From assembly GCF_013204885.1 (NCBI RefSeq), contig NZ_JABMKX010000007.1, forward strand, positions 248,001 to 312,000: a DNA stretch of 64,000 bases, in the 5' to 3' direction. The position numbers were made by a program, and so were the translations under genes. This document shows positions 8,614 to 17,861 of the stretch, piece by piece (the stretch's first letter is position 1; every line of letters starts with the position of its first letter). The notes beneath the pieces are model-generated. The model saw only the letters and a list, made by a program, of their open reading frames with translations. It searched no databases and had not been told where the DNA came from. The stretch comes from Paenibacillus tritici (lineage in GTDB: Bacteria; Bacillota; Bacilli; Paenibacillales; Paenibacillaceae).

Positions 8614-9000
8614 TTAATCGCTATCATTGGCCTCGAGCCATTGCTCGAAACGTTCTATATGTGACTGCAAATCGCTGCGGAACTGCCCGAGCGCTTCAAG
8701 CTTTTGATCCGTGTCGTCCAAATGTTGGCGCAGTATACCGAGAACTTTCCGCTTCGGAAGTACCCCGCTCGTATCCGTAAAGTAAAGCTCGATTACGTCC
8801 CGAATTTCCTCCAGACTTAAGCCAACCTTCTTCAACTGATCAATCTTACGCAGACGGGCAACCGTTTCTTCCGTATAGTAATGATGACCATTGCCTTCGC
8901 GCTCGCCTGAAGGAAGCAACCCGATGCTCTCGTAATAGCGAACCGTGCGCTGGGTTACCCCTGCCCGTTCTGTCAAATCTCCAATGCGCATGCGGTTCAT
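8614..9000 (-). CDS. MerR family transcriptional regulator
   Basis: 128 residues: winged HTH at the N-terminus (MRIGDLTERAGVTQRTVRYYESIGLLP), then REGNGHHYYTEETVARL and a long coiled-coil dimerisation helix. There is no cysteine in an effector region, so it is not a metal sensor of the classical type. RBS GGGAG upstream of the ATG at 9000. The regulator is transcribed in the same direction as the dehydrogenase at 7730 and both promoters carry the same palindrome, so it likely controls itself and that gene. Confidence 0.92.
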   Translation of the reverse strand: MNRMRIGDLTERAGVTQRTVRYYESIGLLPSGEREGNGHHYYTEETVARLRKIDQLKKVGLSLEEIRDVIELYFTDTSGVLPKRKVLGILRQHLDDTDQKLEALGQFRSDLQSHIERFEQWLEANDSD

Positions 9001-9027
9001 AATGGTTCACTCCCTTCAAGATATAAT

Positions 9028-9047
9028 ATGACGTTAACGTCATGTTT
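9028..9047. promoter_or_regulatory. MerR-type operator upstream of the merR gene
   Basis: ATGACGTTAACGTCAT is a perfect 16-base palindrome followed by GTTT, matching the operator at 8577-8600. On the minus strand it abuts a TATTAT -10-like element. Confidence 0.7.
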
Positions 9048-9113
9048 GCATGATAGCATTCTTAATGAAAAATGTAAATACAACCGCAGATTTTCACATT
9101 TAGAATCAGTTAG

Positions 9114-9568
9114 CTACCCCCGCCTGATGTGATCGGCGTTCCGGTTCATCAGATGCCGGACCACCCTGCTATAGATTATTTTCTTGAACGGGCTGAACCC
9201 TTGCGGATGACCCGTGAAGAAGGCATCGGGGCTGTCGTAAATCCCGAAATCCTGAACGATGCCTTCTTTTTGCACGTAGGTATCATTTTCGTTCCAATAG
9301 ATATCCGGCTTTTGAAAATTATCGGTTGCAACGCCATAAACAGCACACCCTTTGTATTACACTGGCCGTAGCCATCCTGCAAGACTTCCGATGCCGGAAT
9401 ATCATCCGCCCGGTTATAGCCGAACCGTATTTCGTCACGAACGTAGTTATAGATGCCGAGAATTTGGTCCTTCCTGGACATCGAATCCCACTGGCGGCTG
9501 TGAACAATTTGCTGGATCAACGGGTGAGAATAGTTCAGCAATTCAGTTTCCTTCAAGTATGCACTCAT
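9114..9568 (-). pseudogene. Transglutaminase-like protein, internally deleted and frameshifted
   Basis: The N-terminal part reads MSAYLKETELLNYSHP then ILGIYNYVRDEIRFGYNRAD and the active-site segment DGYGQCNTKGVLFMAL of a transglutaminase-like (transglut_core) protein. After that the frame changes, and the C-terminal part (PDIYWNENDTYVQKEG, then DFGIYDSPDAFF and a stop at 9114-9116) is in another frame. Compared with intact family members about 60 residues in the middle, including the His region, are missing. The gene is not functional. Confidence 0.75.
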
Positions 9569-9780
9569 GGGACGGACTGTCAAAGCCTGCTGCCATAGCC
9601 GCATCCGTAATGCTTAGCCCCTCAAAAATCAAATAGGTTGCCTTCTGCAGCTTGTGCAGCACCATGTATCCACTAAGGGAAATACCTGTATTTTCTTTGA
9701 AGAGGTGCGACAATCTGCTGTTGGATAAACCAAATTGCCGGACACCACCATCAAGTGATGCTCCGCTCCATATAAATTCA
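9563..9780 (-). pseudogene. AraC-type HTH remnant joined to the transglutaminase remnant
   Basis: In one minus-strand frame the sequence reads FGLSNSRLSHLFKENTG, ISLSGYMVLHKLQKATYLIF and ITDAAMAAGFDSPSHE, which is the two-HTH core of an AraC regulator. It lacks an N-terminus and breaks off where the transglutaminase start begins (about 9565), so a deletion seems to have fused two unrelated genes. Confidence 0.65.
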
Positions 9781-9818
9781 TCATGTTTGAATCACTCCAG
9801 GCTTATTTCCTTATAAAA

Positions 9819-10448
9819 TCACGAAGGTACCCGATCTATAAACGTTATATCCTCAATATCATGTCTTACAGTGGAATGACCCTCTTGAATCCCTCTGCCC
9901 ACACTTAATAACATAATGTCTTCATAATGTCCGGGAATGTTGAGCCCTTCAAAAAGAGCAGCTTTATCATAACCTGACATCGTGATGGTCTGGTACCCTT
10001 TGTCGTTCAAAATAAGGACCAAGGTCATTGCAGCCAGACTGCCATCGCGGACCAACTCTTTTAAATAATCTTGATTAGACATGTTGTGATAATAACCAAT
10101 TGCTGCATTTGTTAAATACGTTTTCGTTTCTTGAGTGAAATAACCTTTCTCCAAAGCCTTGTCTTGAATAGCATGGATATTCTCAGTATGAAAAGCACGG
10201 TAATCCCCCAAGATCAAAATCAAATAACTGGAGGTTTCAACCTGCTCCTGGTGATATGCAATGGGTTTAACTTTAGCGCGCAACTCCTTATCTTCGATGA
10301 GTAAATAGCGTGTACTCTGAATGTTATTTCCGTTTGGTGACTTGGCTGCCAGTTCAATCGCATCAAGTATTTCCTTTCTTTCAATCTTATAGTTTGGATC
10401 ATAATGTCTGACCGATTTCCTTTGTAGGATAATATCCTGCAAACTCAT
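9819..10448 (-). CDS. Nitroreductase family protein
   Basis: 209 residues of the FMN-dependent nitroreductase fold: IILQRKSVRHYDPNYKI at the start, ELAAKSPNGNNIQSTRYLLI, an internal helix with TNAAIGYYHNMSNQDYLKELV, and a C-terminal ILLSVGRG-like segment (IMLLSVGRGIQEG). Likely NAD(P)H oxidoreductase of nitro/quinone compounds. The start at 10448 follows GGGGGG 9 bases upstream. It diverges from an HxlR regulator, the usual pairing for redox-stress control. Confidence 0.88.
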   Translation of the reverse strand: MSLQDIILQRKSVRHYDPNYKIERKEILDAIELAAKSPNGNNIQSTRYLLIEDKELRAKVKPIAYHQEQVETSSYLILILGDYRAFHTENIHAIQDKALEKGYFTQETKTYLTNAAIGYYHNMSNQDYLKELVRDGSLAAMTLVLILNDKGYQTITMSGYDKAALFEGLNIPGHYEDIMLLSVGRGIQEGHSTVRHDIEDITFIDRVPS

Positions 10449-10559
10449 TTTAACGCCCCCCATAGCTTAGATTTGCTATAATCATCTTATCTGGAGCGTC
10501 TGCAATTGAAAATACTGCACTTTATAGTCACTAGGTTACTTCGAAGTAAGGAGGATATC

Positions 10560-10922
10560 ATGAATAAAATAAATACTGGATTTGATGTGGTGCAAAATAT
10601 CATTAGTGGTAAATGGAAAAGCATTATCCTGTATCAATTAGGATATGAGCAAAAGCGCACAAAAGACTTACTCAAAATTTGTGAAGGCGTCTCACATAAG
10701 GTTTTAAACGAACAATTAAAGCAAATGCAACAGGATGGATTAGTGAATCGCGCGGTATATGCAGACGAGGTTCCCATTAGAGTAGAATACTCAATATCGG
10801 ACTATGGCCGGACATTGCTTCCCTTATTAAAAGAAATGTGTGATGCGGGCGATAACCATCTTAAAAGAGAGGGAATCACCGCAGGTAATAATACAATTTG
10901 CGAACATTCTAAATCACTGTGA
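10560..10922 (+). CDS. HxlR family winged-helix regulator
   Basis: 120 residues with the HxlR core: NIISGKWKSIILYQL, RTKDLLKICEGVSHKVLNEQL, QMQQDGLVNRAVYADEVPIRVEYSISDYG. The start at 10560 is supported by TAAGGAGG 6 bases upstream; the upstream frame extension to 10506 has no RBS. It shares the 111-base promoter region with the divergent nitroreductase and probably regulates it. Confidence 0.9.
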   Translation: MNKINTGFDVVQNIISGKWKSIILYQLGYEQKRTKDLLKICEGVSHKVLNEQLKQMQQDGLVNRAVYADEVPIRVEYSISDYGRTLLPLLKEMCDAGDNHLKREGITAGNNTICEHSKSL

Positions 10923-10956
10923 TCGAAACATGAAGCAGAAACCCCTGATTCCTTAA

Positions 10957-10988
10957 AGCAAAGGACGCCCAAGCAGGTGCCCTTTGCT
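10957..10988 (+). terminator. Possible terminator after the HxlR gene
   Basis: AGCAAAGG pairs with CCTTTGCT over a 16-base loop. There is no good T tract, so the call is weak. Confidence 0.35.
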
Positions 10989-11029
10989 ACTTATTCAACA
11001 AACTTGCCGCTACTTATTTCAGCTTAACG

Positions 11030-11809
11030 TTATCTGGCAGTAAGCTTGTGAACCAGGTCTCGTATCTCTGTGCTTAGTCTTGAATTGGCCGGATAGACGG
11101 CTTCAATGAACTCTAGAATGCATAGTGCCGACTCGGGTACACGATCATATCCCTGCAGCATACCGCCAAGCTTGTCGGCAAAACTGGGGTACCGCTTCTC
11201 TAAACGGCGCTCATTTCCGAAGGGATCAGGGAAGTAATCCACCTCCGGCTCCAGCAGATGAAGCACCGACAAAATCCGGTCGATCGCGTGGCCCTGAATA
11301 AACCGTGCCGCAGACAGGCGCTCTCCCCTGGCATAACGGCCCAGCCCCACGTACAGATTGGTTAACGCTTCGTTCAGCGGAAAGTCTAAGGAATCACACT
11401 TTTGACTCGGCAGCGGTCTGCGCGGTTTGGCTATATCCGTGTTACTGTACAGCGGAGCCTTCCACACCACCCGGCCCTCCGTATAAGACGCGTCAGTCAG
11501 CTCTAGCTCCTCAAATATCGCGTATTCGCCGTAAATTCCATCCTCAAACAAGATTTTGCAGCCCACATCAGAGTTTTTAAAAGCATAGGCAAGCGGATAC
11601 GTCTCCTCCAGCCAATCCAGACGGTCAATATACCTCTTCTTCTGCCCTGCTTCCACAATAACAAAAAAATCCAAATCCGAATACTCATCCATTCGCTCCA
11701 GCTCCACCCCCACCGACCCCACACCCAGCAGCAGAAGCGCCCCGCCCTTACGTCCGAGCGTCCCCCCAATCTCATCCAGTCTTTGTAAAAGTAACTCTGT
11801 CCGCAACAT
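11030..11809 (-). CDS. Nucleotidyltransferase-domain protein
   Basis: 259 residues. The N-terminal part has the polymerase-beta superfamily signature G-S-x(n)-D-x-D (LLGVGSVGVELERMDEYSD then LDFF), with an all-helical C-terminal half (NEALTNLYVGLGRYARGE). This is the build of aminoglycoside-type or unknown-substrate nucleotidyltransferases; the substrate cannot be told. The start at 11809 follows GGGAGG; the longer frame to 11839 is not needed. Confidence 0.8.
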   Translation of the reverse strand: MLRTELLLQRLDEIGGTLGRKGGALLLLGVGSVGVELERMDEYSDLDFFVIVEAGQKKRYIDRLDWLEETYPLAYAFKNSDVGCKILFEDGIYGEYAIFEELELTDASYTEGRVVWKAPLYSNTDIAKPRRPLPSQKCDSLDFPLNEALTNLYVGLGRYARGERLSAARFIQGHAIDRILSVLHLLEPEVDYFPDPFGNERRLEKRYPSFADKLGGMLQGYDRVPESALCILEFIEAVYPANSRLSTEIRDLVHKLTAR

Positions 11810-12004
11810 GCTAATATTCCTCCCTTTATCGGAATGCAAAAAAGGCCCAACCCCACACTTCTCAGCGAGGTTGAACCCTAAGGTTACATTGCCTTTGATA
11901 TTCTAGAGTAAAAATAGCACTGGTTGGGGGTGGGTGTCAAATGAAATTACGTATAGCTACTTATTTCTTACTAAGGTTCAGTTTAACCAGTCTATCGGTG
12001 AAAT

Positions 12005-12445
12005 TTACGGAAAATCCAGCTCATCATCGATGACACGGAATATCTCCCTACTCCGCACCGGATAACGGGCATCCAGTTCCTCCCACTTCCGCTTCGGTAA
12101 AATCAAAAATTCGTGCGTATCGGAAAGATACGAGGCCTCAAACAGTCGAATTTCGTATTTGTCCCGGATCAGCTCCTGAAAGCCGCGAATCGTGATATAG
12201 CGATCATTTCCGGTAAAGGTAAGCGCAATCGAATGCAGTTGCCCATTGTAGGTAACGTCCAATCCTTTGTCCGTAGGCGACACCTCGACCGTCTCATCGG
12301 GAAGCTGTTTACCGAACAATCGGACGATCTCCTCGTCCTCCTCTCCCCAATCTACAATGACGCTGTACACAAAAGCAAATTGTTGAAGCTGTTGCTCATC
12401 TCCTTCGAATAGCAATGTCAGCTCGCTGTCGCTTGGCATTCTCAT
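12005..12445 (-). CDS. Conserved hypothetical acidic protein
   Basis: 146 residues, no membrane segment or signal peptide, acidic, ending ILPKRKWEELDARYPVRSRE then IFRVIDDELDFP. No domain recognised. The start at 12445 is chosen because AAGGAGG lies 8 bases upstream, while the ATG at 12487 has no RBS. It lies 79 bases after the ABC permease gene and could be its last co-transcribed member. Confidence 0.65.
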   Translation of the reverse strand: MRMPSDSELTLLFEGDEQQLQQFAFVYSVIVDWGEEDEEIVRLFGKQLPDETVEVSPTDKGLDVTYNGQLHSIALTFTGNDRYITIRGFQELIRDKYEIRLFEASYLSDTHEFLILPKRKWEELDARYPVRSREIFRVIDDELDFP

Positions 12446-12523
12446 CCCAGTATCCTCCTTGATAATGCTCTTCTCAGCTACTGCCAAATCGTAATAACGG
12501 TCCGCAATCCCGCAATTCTAAAA

Positions 12524-15115
12524 TCATATATTCTCTTGCTTTAATGCATCAATAATATTCTCCTTTTTTACTTTAGCTCCGGAATAAACAACCGCAGAGC
12601 TGACAATGACAAATACACACACAATGACAGACAGAATGCTCATCCAGGGCAGGGTGAACCCATAGCTGAATTTGTTCGCAAATGCTTTATAGATCAGAAC
12701 CATCACGGCGAAACTGACAGGAAGCCCATACAAGAGCGACTTGACCCCATAAAAAATACTCTCATAGTTCAGCATTTTTGCAAACGCCTTTGGCGTCGCG
12801 CCTACGGATTTCAGCATCGCAAATTCCCGTTTGCGAAGAGCCAGCCCTGTTGAGATCGTATTAAAGATGTTCGCAACGGAAATCGCAGAGATTAATACGA
12901 TGAAACCGTAAGAAAAGACGTTCATCAGCAGAATCTGTTGTTCTTCTCTTATTCTGGATTGATATACATTGTAGACATTCAGATTGGTCTCATTCAACGC
13001 TTCAATTTCCTGCTGCGTTTTCACCGGTTCCGTGCTTTTCAAATGGAGATACATCGAAGCGTTAGCCAGTTCCTCGCCGTCTGCCAGCCGATTCATGACG
13101 CGTTCCGACACGATCATATTTAACCCGCCTACGCCTAACGGGCTCATCCCCATCGGTGCCTTATCCGTCAATGCGGCAACTCTCACTTTATTTGCCTTCG
13201 TTTCTTCCCCGCTCGCTTTAAAAAAACTCGTTAGCTCGATATGTTGTCCGATATTCGCATATATGGACTTCGTCTGAATATATTTACCCGTATCTATATC
13301 TTTGTAATGAATCGTATCCATCACGATTGCGGCAGGATGATCCAGATCCGTAAGCTGTTCGTAATCTGCGTGGGCCGCTCTGGCATAGGCTTGCAGGCTC
13401 GAATCATTCAGTGCATAGAGCTTAATTTCGTAAGGGTATTTCCCGTCTTGCAGCATACTCTTATCCTGCTTAACCTTCTCTTGCAACTCGTCGGCGATGC
13501 TTGCTGCATCGACCCAAGCGTTCCTGACTAACTCATGACTGACGCTATATTCCGTGACGCCATCCAGAGATACAAGCGATTGCATCAACCGGTCATCTAG
13601 TCTTTCGCCATTACTGGACGACACTTCAATATCGTAATTGATGCCTTCCAGCGACAATGCCAGAGATCGTGTCAGGCCAGTCGTGAAAAACGATATCGTC
13701 AAAAACAAAACGATGCTGATGACAAGCGAAAAAAGAATAACATGATATCTTCGTTTGTTCCTTTTTAAGTTTTTCAGCCCGATTTCTGCTTCGATTCCGA
13801 AGAGCTTACGAATGATCTTCGACGTCTTCACTGCTTTGGCCGTAAGCTTTACGTCAGTGGTTTGGCGAATCGCGTCCATGGGAGATACCCTGGATGCTTT
13901 AACCGCCGGGAGATACGCCGAAACGAAAATCGTCAGCATCGAAACAAGACAAGTAATCAAGAGCAATAACGGCGTGACGATAAGCCTCAGCTTTTCACTA
14001 GTCCATAATGCCCCTTCAATCATTGTGTTCATGAACGAAAAGGTGATTCCGATTCCGGCAAGACCGCATAAGATGCCAATGGGAATGCTGATCAAACCAA
14101 TGACGATACCTTCAAAAAATACGGAATTTCGCTTCTGCCTTTTCGTCGCCCCCACGCTCGCGAGCATCCCTAAATGGCGGGAGCGTTCCGAGACGGATAT
14201 CGCAAAAGCGTTATAGATGAGCCCAACCGAGCCAATTATAATGGCCCCCATAATGATTGCCGATAATGAGAACATCAGGCTGGATGAGGCTCCGCTGCTG
14301 GACAAGCCATAATAACGAAGCAAATCGTTATTATATTGGACAGTGTCCATTTGGTTTTTCTCAGCCAGCTTCTCCGCATGTGCGAACAAGAACGGATTGA
14401 CCTGCTGCAAGACCACCGACGCATCGACCCGATCGTCCCCCCCGATGATATGATCATCGACATAGCTAATGATCGTATAACCCGGGGCCCGAGCCGGTTC
14501 AGACACCGGAGGTTTAATGAAGCCTACCACCGTATAATCCCTAATTATGCTATGCTGTAATGTCTCGGTCAATGTGCCGTCTTTCCTGCGCAGCGGTTCC
14601 GTCTGATCCAGGGGATGATCGCCCCCTTGTTTGAATCGGTCGCCGACCCGAAGCGTTAGACGGTCGCCGATTTCGTACTTCACTTTGCCATTTGTTGTAA
14701 CAGACTCGGAGATCACAACCTCCTTGTCCGTGTGCGGAAGACGCCCCTTGCTTATTTCAATCTGAAATTGTGTGAACCCTTGCACATCATATTCCTTAAT
14801 GAACAAGTACGGCTTATTGGAATTTTGTCCCCCTTCTAATGGGGCATACCCAAGGTCTCTTGTGATTGCAACCGTTTTGGTGGCATCATCGCCCTTTATC
14901 GCCGCAAGCTGTTCCTTGGTTATATCTTGATACTGAATATGCCACTCCCCTGTATCTGTGATCGTTTGTCTGATCATTAAATCCGCAAAGGAAAAAATTA
15001 GCGTAATGACAGCGGTCATCATGGATACCGAAATAATTACGCCAAGAATAGTCACAAGTGTTCGTCTCTTGTTCTGCTTCAGATGCCGGATGGTTAATGT
15101 ATTGACAATATTCAT
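12524..15115 (-). CDS. ABC transporter permease with two FtsX domains
   Basis: 863 residues. An N-terminal membrane anchor (about 16-42, KQNKRRTLVTILGVIISVSM) is followed by a large extracytoplasmic domain (about 45-280), three membrane helices of the first FtsX domain (about 285-410), another anchor (about 455-480), a second extracytoplasmic region and the second FtsX domain near the C-terminus (SVANIFNTISTGLALRKREF, MLKSVGATPKAF). This is the architecture of MacB/Bce-like export or sensing permeases. The ATG overlaps the stop of the ATPase gene (ATGA), so the two are translationally coupled. Probably expels or senses a cell-envelope-active peptide. Confidence 0.9.
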   Translation of the reverse strand: MNIVNTLTIRHLKQNKRRTLVTILGVIISVSMMTAVITLIFSFADLMIRQTITDTGEWHIQYQDITKEQLAAIKGDDATKTVAITRDLGYAPLEGGQNSNKPYLFIKEYDVQGFTQFQIEISKGRLPHTDKEVVISESVTTNGKVKYEIGDRLTLRVGDRFKQGGDHPLDQTEPLRRKDGTLTETLQHSIIRDYTVVGFIKPPVSEPARAPGYTIISYVDDHIIGGDDRVDASVVLQQVNPFLFAHAEKLAEKNQMDTVQYNNDLLRYYGLSSSGASSSLMFSLSAIIMGAIIIGSVGLIYNAFAISVSERSRHLGMLASVGATKRQKRNSVFFEGIVIGLISIPIGILCGLAGIGITFSFMNTMIEGALWTSEKLRLIVTPLLLLITCLVSMLTIFVSAYLPAVKASRVSPMDAIRQTTDVKLTAKAVKTSKIIRKLFGIEAEIGLKNLKRNKRRYHVILFSLVISIVLFLTISFFTTGLTRSLALSLEGINYDIEVSSSNGERLDDRLMQSLVSLDGVTEYSVSHELVRNAWVDAASIADELQEKVKQDKSMLQDGKYPYEIKLYALNDSSLQAYARAAHADYEQLTDLDHPAAIVMDTIHYKDIDTGKYIQTKSIYANIGQHIELTSFFKASGEETKANKVRVAALTDKAPMGMSPLGVGGLNMIVSERVMNRLADGEELANASMYLHLKSTEPVKTQQEIEALNETNLNVYNVYQSRIREEQQILLMNVFSYGFIVLISAISVANIFNTISTGLALRKREFAMLKSVGATPKAFAKMLNYESIFYGVKSLLYGLPVSFAVMVLIYKAFANKFSYGFTLPWMSILSVIVCVFVIVSSAVVYSGAKVKKENIIDALKQENI

Positions 15116-15795
15116 CGCCTTATCACCTCGTCTTTGGCAATCCTCCCATCTTCAATTGAAATGATTCTGTCGGCTTGCAGGGCGATCCGTTCGTCATGCG
15201 TGATTACGAGCAGGGTCTGATGATAGGTCTTATTCAGCATTTTCAATAAATCGACGATCTCGCTGCTATTCCTGCTGTCCAGATTCCCGGTGGGTTCGTC
15301 GGCCAGCATGATCGCAGGATTGCCGATGATCGCCCTGCCAATCGAGACACGCTGCTGCTGTCCACCGGATAGCTGATTCGGCAGATGGTTTAATCGATGC
15401 TGCAAATTCAACGTATTCACAAGATCAGCCAATTGCTTTTGATCTACCTTTTGTTGATCCAGCAAGAGCGGCAGCGTAATATTCTCTTCCACCGTCAGGA
15501 CGGGAAGCAGATTGAAAAACTGGTAGATCAGCCCGATTTGCCTGCGTCTGAAGATGGCCAGCTGCGTTTCGTCCAAGGTATACATATCCGTATCCTGAAC
15601 ATACACTTTCCCGCCAGTCGGTCGATCCACACCGCCCAGCATATGAAGGAGTGTCGATTTCCCCGATCCGGAAGGTCCGATAATTACGACGAATTCACCT
15701 TTTTGGACCGAAAAGGAAACATCATCAAGCGCCTTCACCGCCGATTCGCCTGTGCCGTATATTTTGGACAAATTTTCAATGGTTAAAATATCCAT
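15112..15795 (-). CDS. ABC transporter ATP-binding protein (MacB/LolD/BceA type)
   Basis: 227 residues. Walker A GPSGSGKST near residue 41, signature LSGGQQQRVSIGRA, Walker B IMLADEPTGNLDS, H-loop ITHDERIA. The GNLDS ending of Walker B is typical of the class that pairs with FtsX-type permeases. The ATG at 15795 is preferred over the one at 15801: AAGGAGGG ends only one base before 15801 but 7 bases before 15795. Confidence 0.95.
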   Translation of the reverse strand: MDILTIENLSKIYGTGESAVKALDDVSFSVQKGEFVVIIGPSGSGKSTLLHMLGGVDRPTGGKVYVQDTDMYTLDETQLAIFRRRQIGLIYQFFNLLPVLTVEENITLPLLLDQQKVDQKQLADLVNTLNLQHRLNHLPNQLSGGQQQRVSIGRAIIGNPAIMLADEPTGNLDSRNSSEIVDLLKMLNKTYHQTLLVITHDERIALQADRIISIEDGRIAKDEVIRR

Positions 15796-15819
15796 TGCCA
15801 TCCCTCCTTCCCGAGATGC

Positions 15820-16758
15820 TCAATTCCAGTTATATACCATCTCTCTATATCCAACATCCCAAAGGATTTCATTCCCCTCAATGGTTATCTTAAGCTCTTT
15901 AGCCCCGGTGAGATGAAGGATCCTATTGTCCGGCTCATGGAGCTGATCTTCTGCAGATACAGACAGGAGCTCATGCCCGTCAACGGTAACCTTAAGGCTG
16001 CCCTGAAAATCCTTATGATCAGGAATTCCATAATTCAATCTAAGATACAGATCACTCTTATTGCCTAGCGAATACGTATATGTTTCCTTCTTTTTGCCTT
16101 CGATGCCATACACATTATATTGGGGTGTCACGTCTTGACCGCCAATCTTAAGACTGTCCTGTTTGGTTCCCGTTACTCGATTTCCGGTACTATCTTCCCA
16201 TTCGTTGATCGCTACAAAAGGGGCCAACTCTTTGGTGAACACTTGATCAACTACTCCGAAGACCCCCCATACGCCGAGCATTAACACAGCACTGGCAATT
16301 CCTGTAGCAGCGATATTTCTCCAGTAGTTTTTTGTACGGAAGCCAATCTTGTAGCCCCCGAATCCAATAGCAGCGCCCACTGAGTTCGTTATGACGTCGT
16401 TCGTGTCAAAGCTGCCGAGGAATGTTAGGGCCTGGATGGTCTCCACCACAAGAATGGACAGGATAAACCCTGTCATGAAGCGAACAAAGCTAGTGCGGTA
16501 TAACAACGGAAACAGTATGCCAAAAGGTATGAAGGCTGCAAAGTTTCCAATACCCACCAAGTCCATCAGTGTCGGATGTAGAAGATCGGAAAGACCCGGC
16601 ACCCTAAAAAAACCGTCCGGCAAAAAAATAAAGGTGTACTGACTGGTTTGATCTACCGTATCCGCTCTGCCGAAAGCAAAAAGCATAAAATAAAGAATAA
16701 TCAGGGTGTAGCCTATCGTGATAATAAAAGTAATCTTGCGCTGCTGCTTCATTTGCAT
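15820..16758 (-). CDS. VanZ family membrane protein with C-terminal beta domain
   Basis: 312 residues. The N-terminal half is a VanZ-like domain: a first helix (about 10-30), then DLVGIGNFAAFIPFGILFPL, helices up to about 125 with ETIQALTFLGSFDTNDVITN, and a last helix at about 145-165. The C-terminal 140 residues are extracytoplasmic and beta-rich (KIGGQDVTPQYNVYGIEGKK). VanZ proteins are known for low-level teicoplanin or lipopeptide resistance. The start at 16758 follows GGAGG by 7 bases. Lies between the kinase and the ABC genes and is likely co-regulated with them. Confidence 0.85.
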   Translation of the reverse strand: MQMKQQRKITFIITIGYTLIILYFMLFAFGRADTVDQTSQYTFIFLPDGFFRVPGLSDLLHPTLMDLVGIGNFAAFIPFGILFPLLYRTSFVRFMTGFILSILVVETIQALTFLGSFDTNDVITNSVGAAIGFGGYKIGFRTKNYWRNIAATGIASAVLMLGVWGVFGVVDQVFTKELAPFVAINEWEDSTGNRVTGTKQDSLKIGGQDVTPQYNVYGIEGKKKETYTYSLGNKSDLYLRLNYGIPDHKDFQGSLKVTVDGHELLSVSAEDQLHEPDNRILHLTGAKELKITIEGNEILWDVGYREMVYNWN

Positions 16759-16807
16759 GGTTGTACCTCCATTGTTCATCTGATAAATATCATTTTAACT
16801 GTCCAAA

Positions 16808-16846
16808 ATGACTTTACAGTGACGTTGGAGGTGACAGTTCAGTCAC
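16808..16846 (-). promoter_or_regulatory. Candidate response-regulator binding repeats before vanZ-ABC genes
   Basis: On the plus strand ATGAC (16808), GTGAC (16819) and GTGAC (16831) recur at 11- and 12-base steps, about one helical turn, with an inverted GTCAC at 16842. OmpR-family regulators bind direct repeats with such spacing. They lie in the 101-base gap between the kinase and vanZ, just upstream of TTGGAC on the minus strand. Confidence 0.5.
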
Positions 16847-16859
16847 TTACGGAATGCTG

Positions 16860-17861
16860 TTAAATCACATGCTTATAAAATTTGATCCGAAACTCTGTAC
16901 CCCTCCCGCTGCCGCTCGTTACATCAATCACGCCGTTCTGGCTTGCAATGATGCTGTGAGCCATCGCAAGCCCTATACCGATACTTCCTTCATTAGCATT
17001 CTTTCCTTTATAAAAACGTTTGAATATATAAGGCAAATCCTCTTTCGGAATGCCCTCTCCGTTGTCAGCAATAACGATTTCCGTATATAGCACGTTGTCG
17101 GAAAATGTGATGGTAATCGCACCGCCCTCAGGTGTATGCTCCACTCCATTTTTCAAAATATTGATAACCGCTTCAGCAGTCCAACGGAAATCGCCGGCAA
17201 AAGAGACGTTGTCATCCCCTGTGATGGAAACGGTCTGTCCCTTAATATCCATCGGAATCATAACCGGCTCTAGTGCCTTTTGGATTAAGGTTCTCATGTG
17301 TATTCGATCTTTTTTGAACGGGATAGTTCCCGCTTCCATTTTCGCTAGCTTTAATAAGGATGAAACAAGCCAATCGATCCGTTCAAGCTGAATGCGAATA
17401 TGATGGGTGAACTCCGTTCTTTTGAGTGAAGGCAGATCAGGTGCGCTTAACAGATCTGCCATGACTGTCATAGAGGTGATCGGTGTTTTGAGCTGATGTG
17501 AAATATCGGAGATGGCATCGGTCAGTTGAAGCTTATCCCGCTGCAATAGCGAACGATGCTCGGAGAGCATGCGTGTCACCTTGTAAATATCATTCTTTAA
17601 GATGCTAAGCTCACCTTCTTGATTATCGCGAGGGTCAAGGGAGGCCTGGCCGCTGCTAATCTCCCGCAAATAGACGGACAGCTTCTCTAGCTCGTAATAT
17701 CTCCGTTTTGTGAATAATACAGCTGTGCCGGTAAGCAGCACGGATACAATAATAACCAGGGCAACGGCGACAGACGATATGAAAGCAGCAATGACGATCG
17801 CCGATAAGCTGATCGAACCCATGACGAGTAATAATATTTGATTTTCCCGATTGCGCAGCAT
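16860..17861 (-). CDS. Sensor histidine kinase, intramembrane-sensing type
   Basis: 333 residues with two adjacent membrane helices (about 9-31 and 30-51) and almost no extracellular loop, then a HAMP-like stretch, His122 in SHQLKTPITSM, the N box (INILKNGVEHTPEGG), DNGEGIP and GIGLAMAHSI. Kinases of this build (BceS type) usually receive their signal from a partner ABC transporter, which fits the FtsX permease three genes downstream. The start codon follows the response regulator stop directly (TAGATG). Confidence 0.92.
   Translation of the reverse strand: MLRNRENQILLLVMGSISLSAIVIAAFISSVAVALVIIVSVLLTGTAVLFTKRRYYELEKLSVYLREISSGQASLDPRDNQEGELSILKNDIYKVTRMLSEHRSLLQRDKLQLTDAISDISHQLKTPITSMTVMADLLSAPDLPSLKRTEFTHHIRIQLERIDWLVSSLLKLAKMEAGTIPFKKDRIHMRTLIQKALEPVMIPMDIKGQTVSITGDDNVSFAGDFRWTAEAVINILKNGVEHTPEGGAITITFSDNVLYTEIVIADNGEGIPKEDLPYIFKRFYKGKNANEGSIGIGLAMAHSIIASQNGVIDVTSGSGRGTEFRIKFYKHVI

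Noticed and set aside
11846..11890. Hairpin upstream of the nucleotidyltransferase gene
   Set aside because: Only short, imperfect pairing (CCCAACC with GGTTGAACCC); not supportable.
13755..14216. 153-residue plus-strand frame over the ABC permease
   Set aside because: Shadow of membrane-helix codons of the permease; no RBS.
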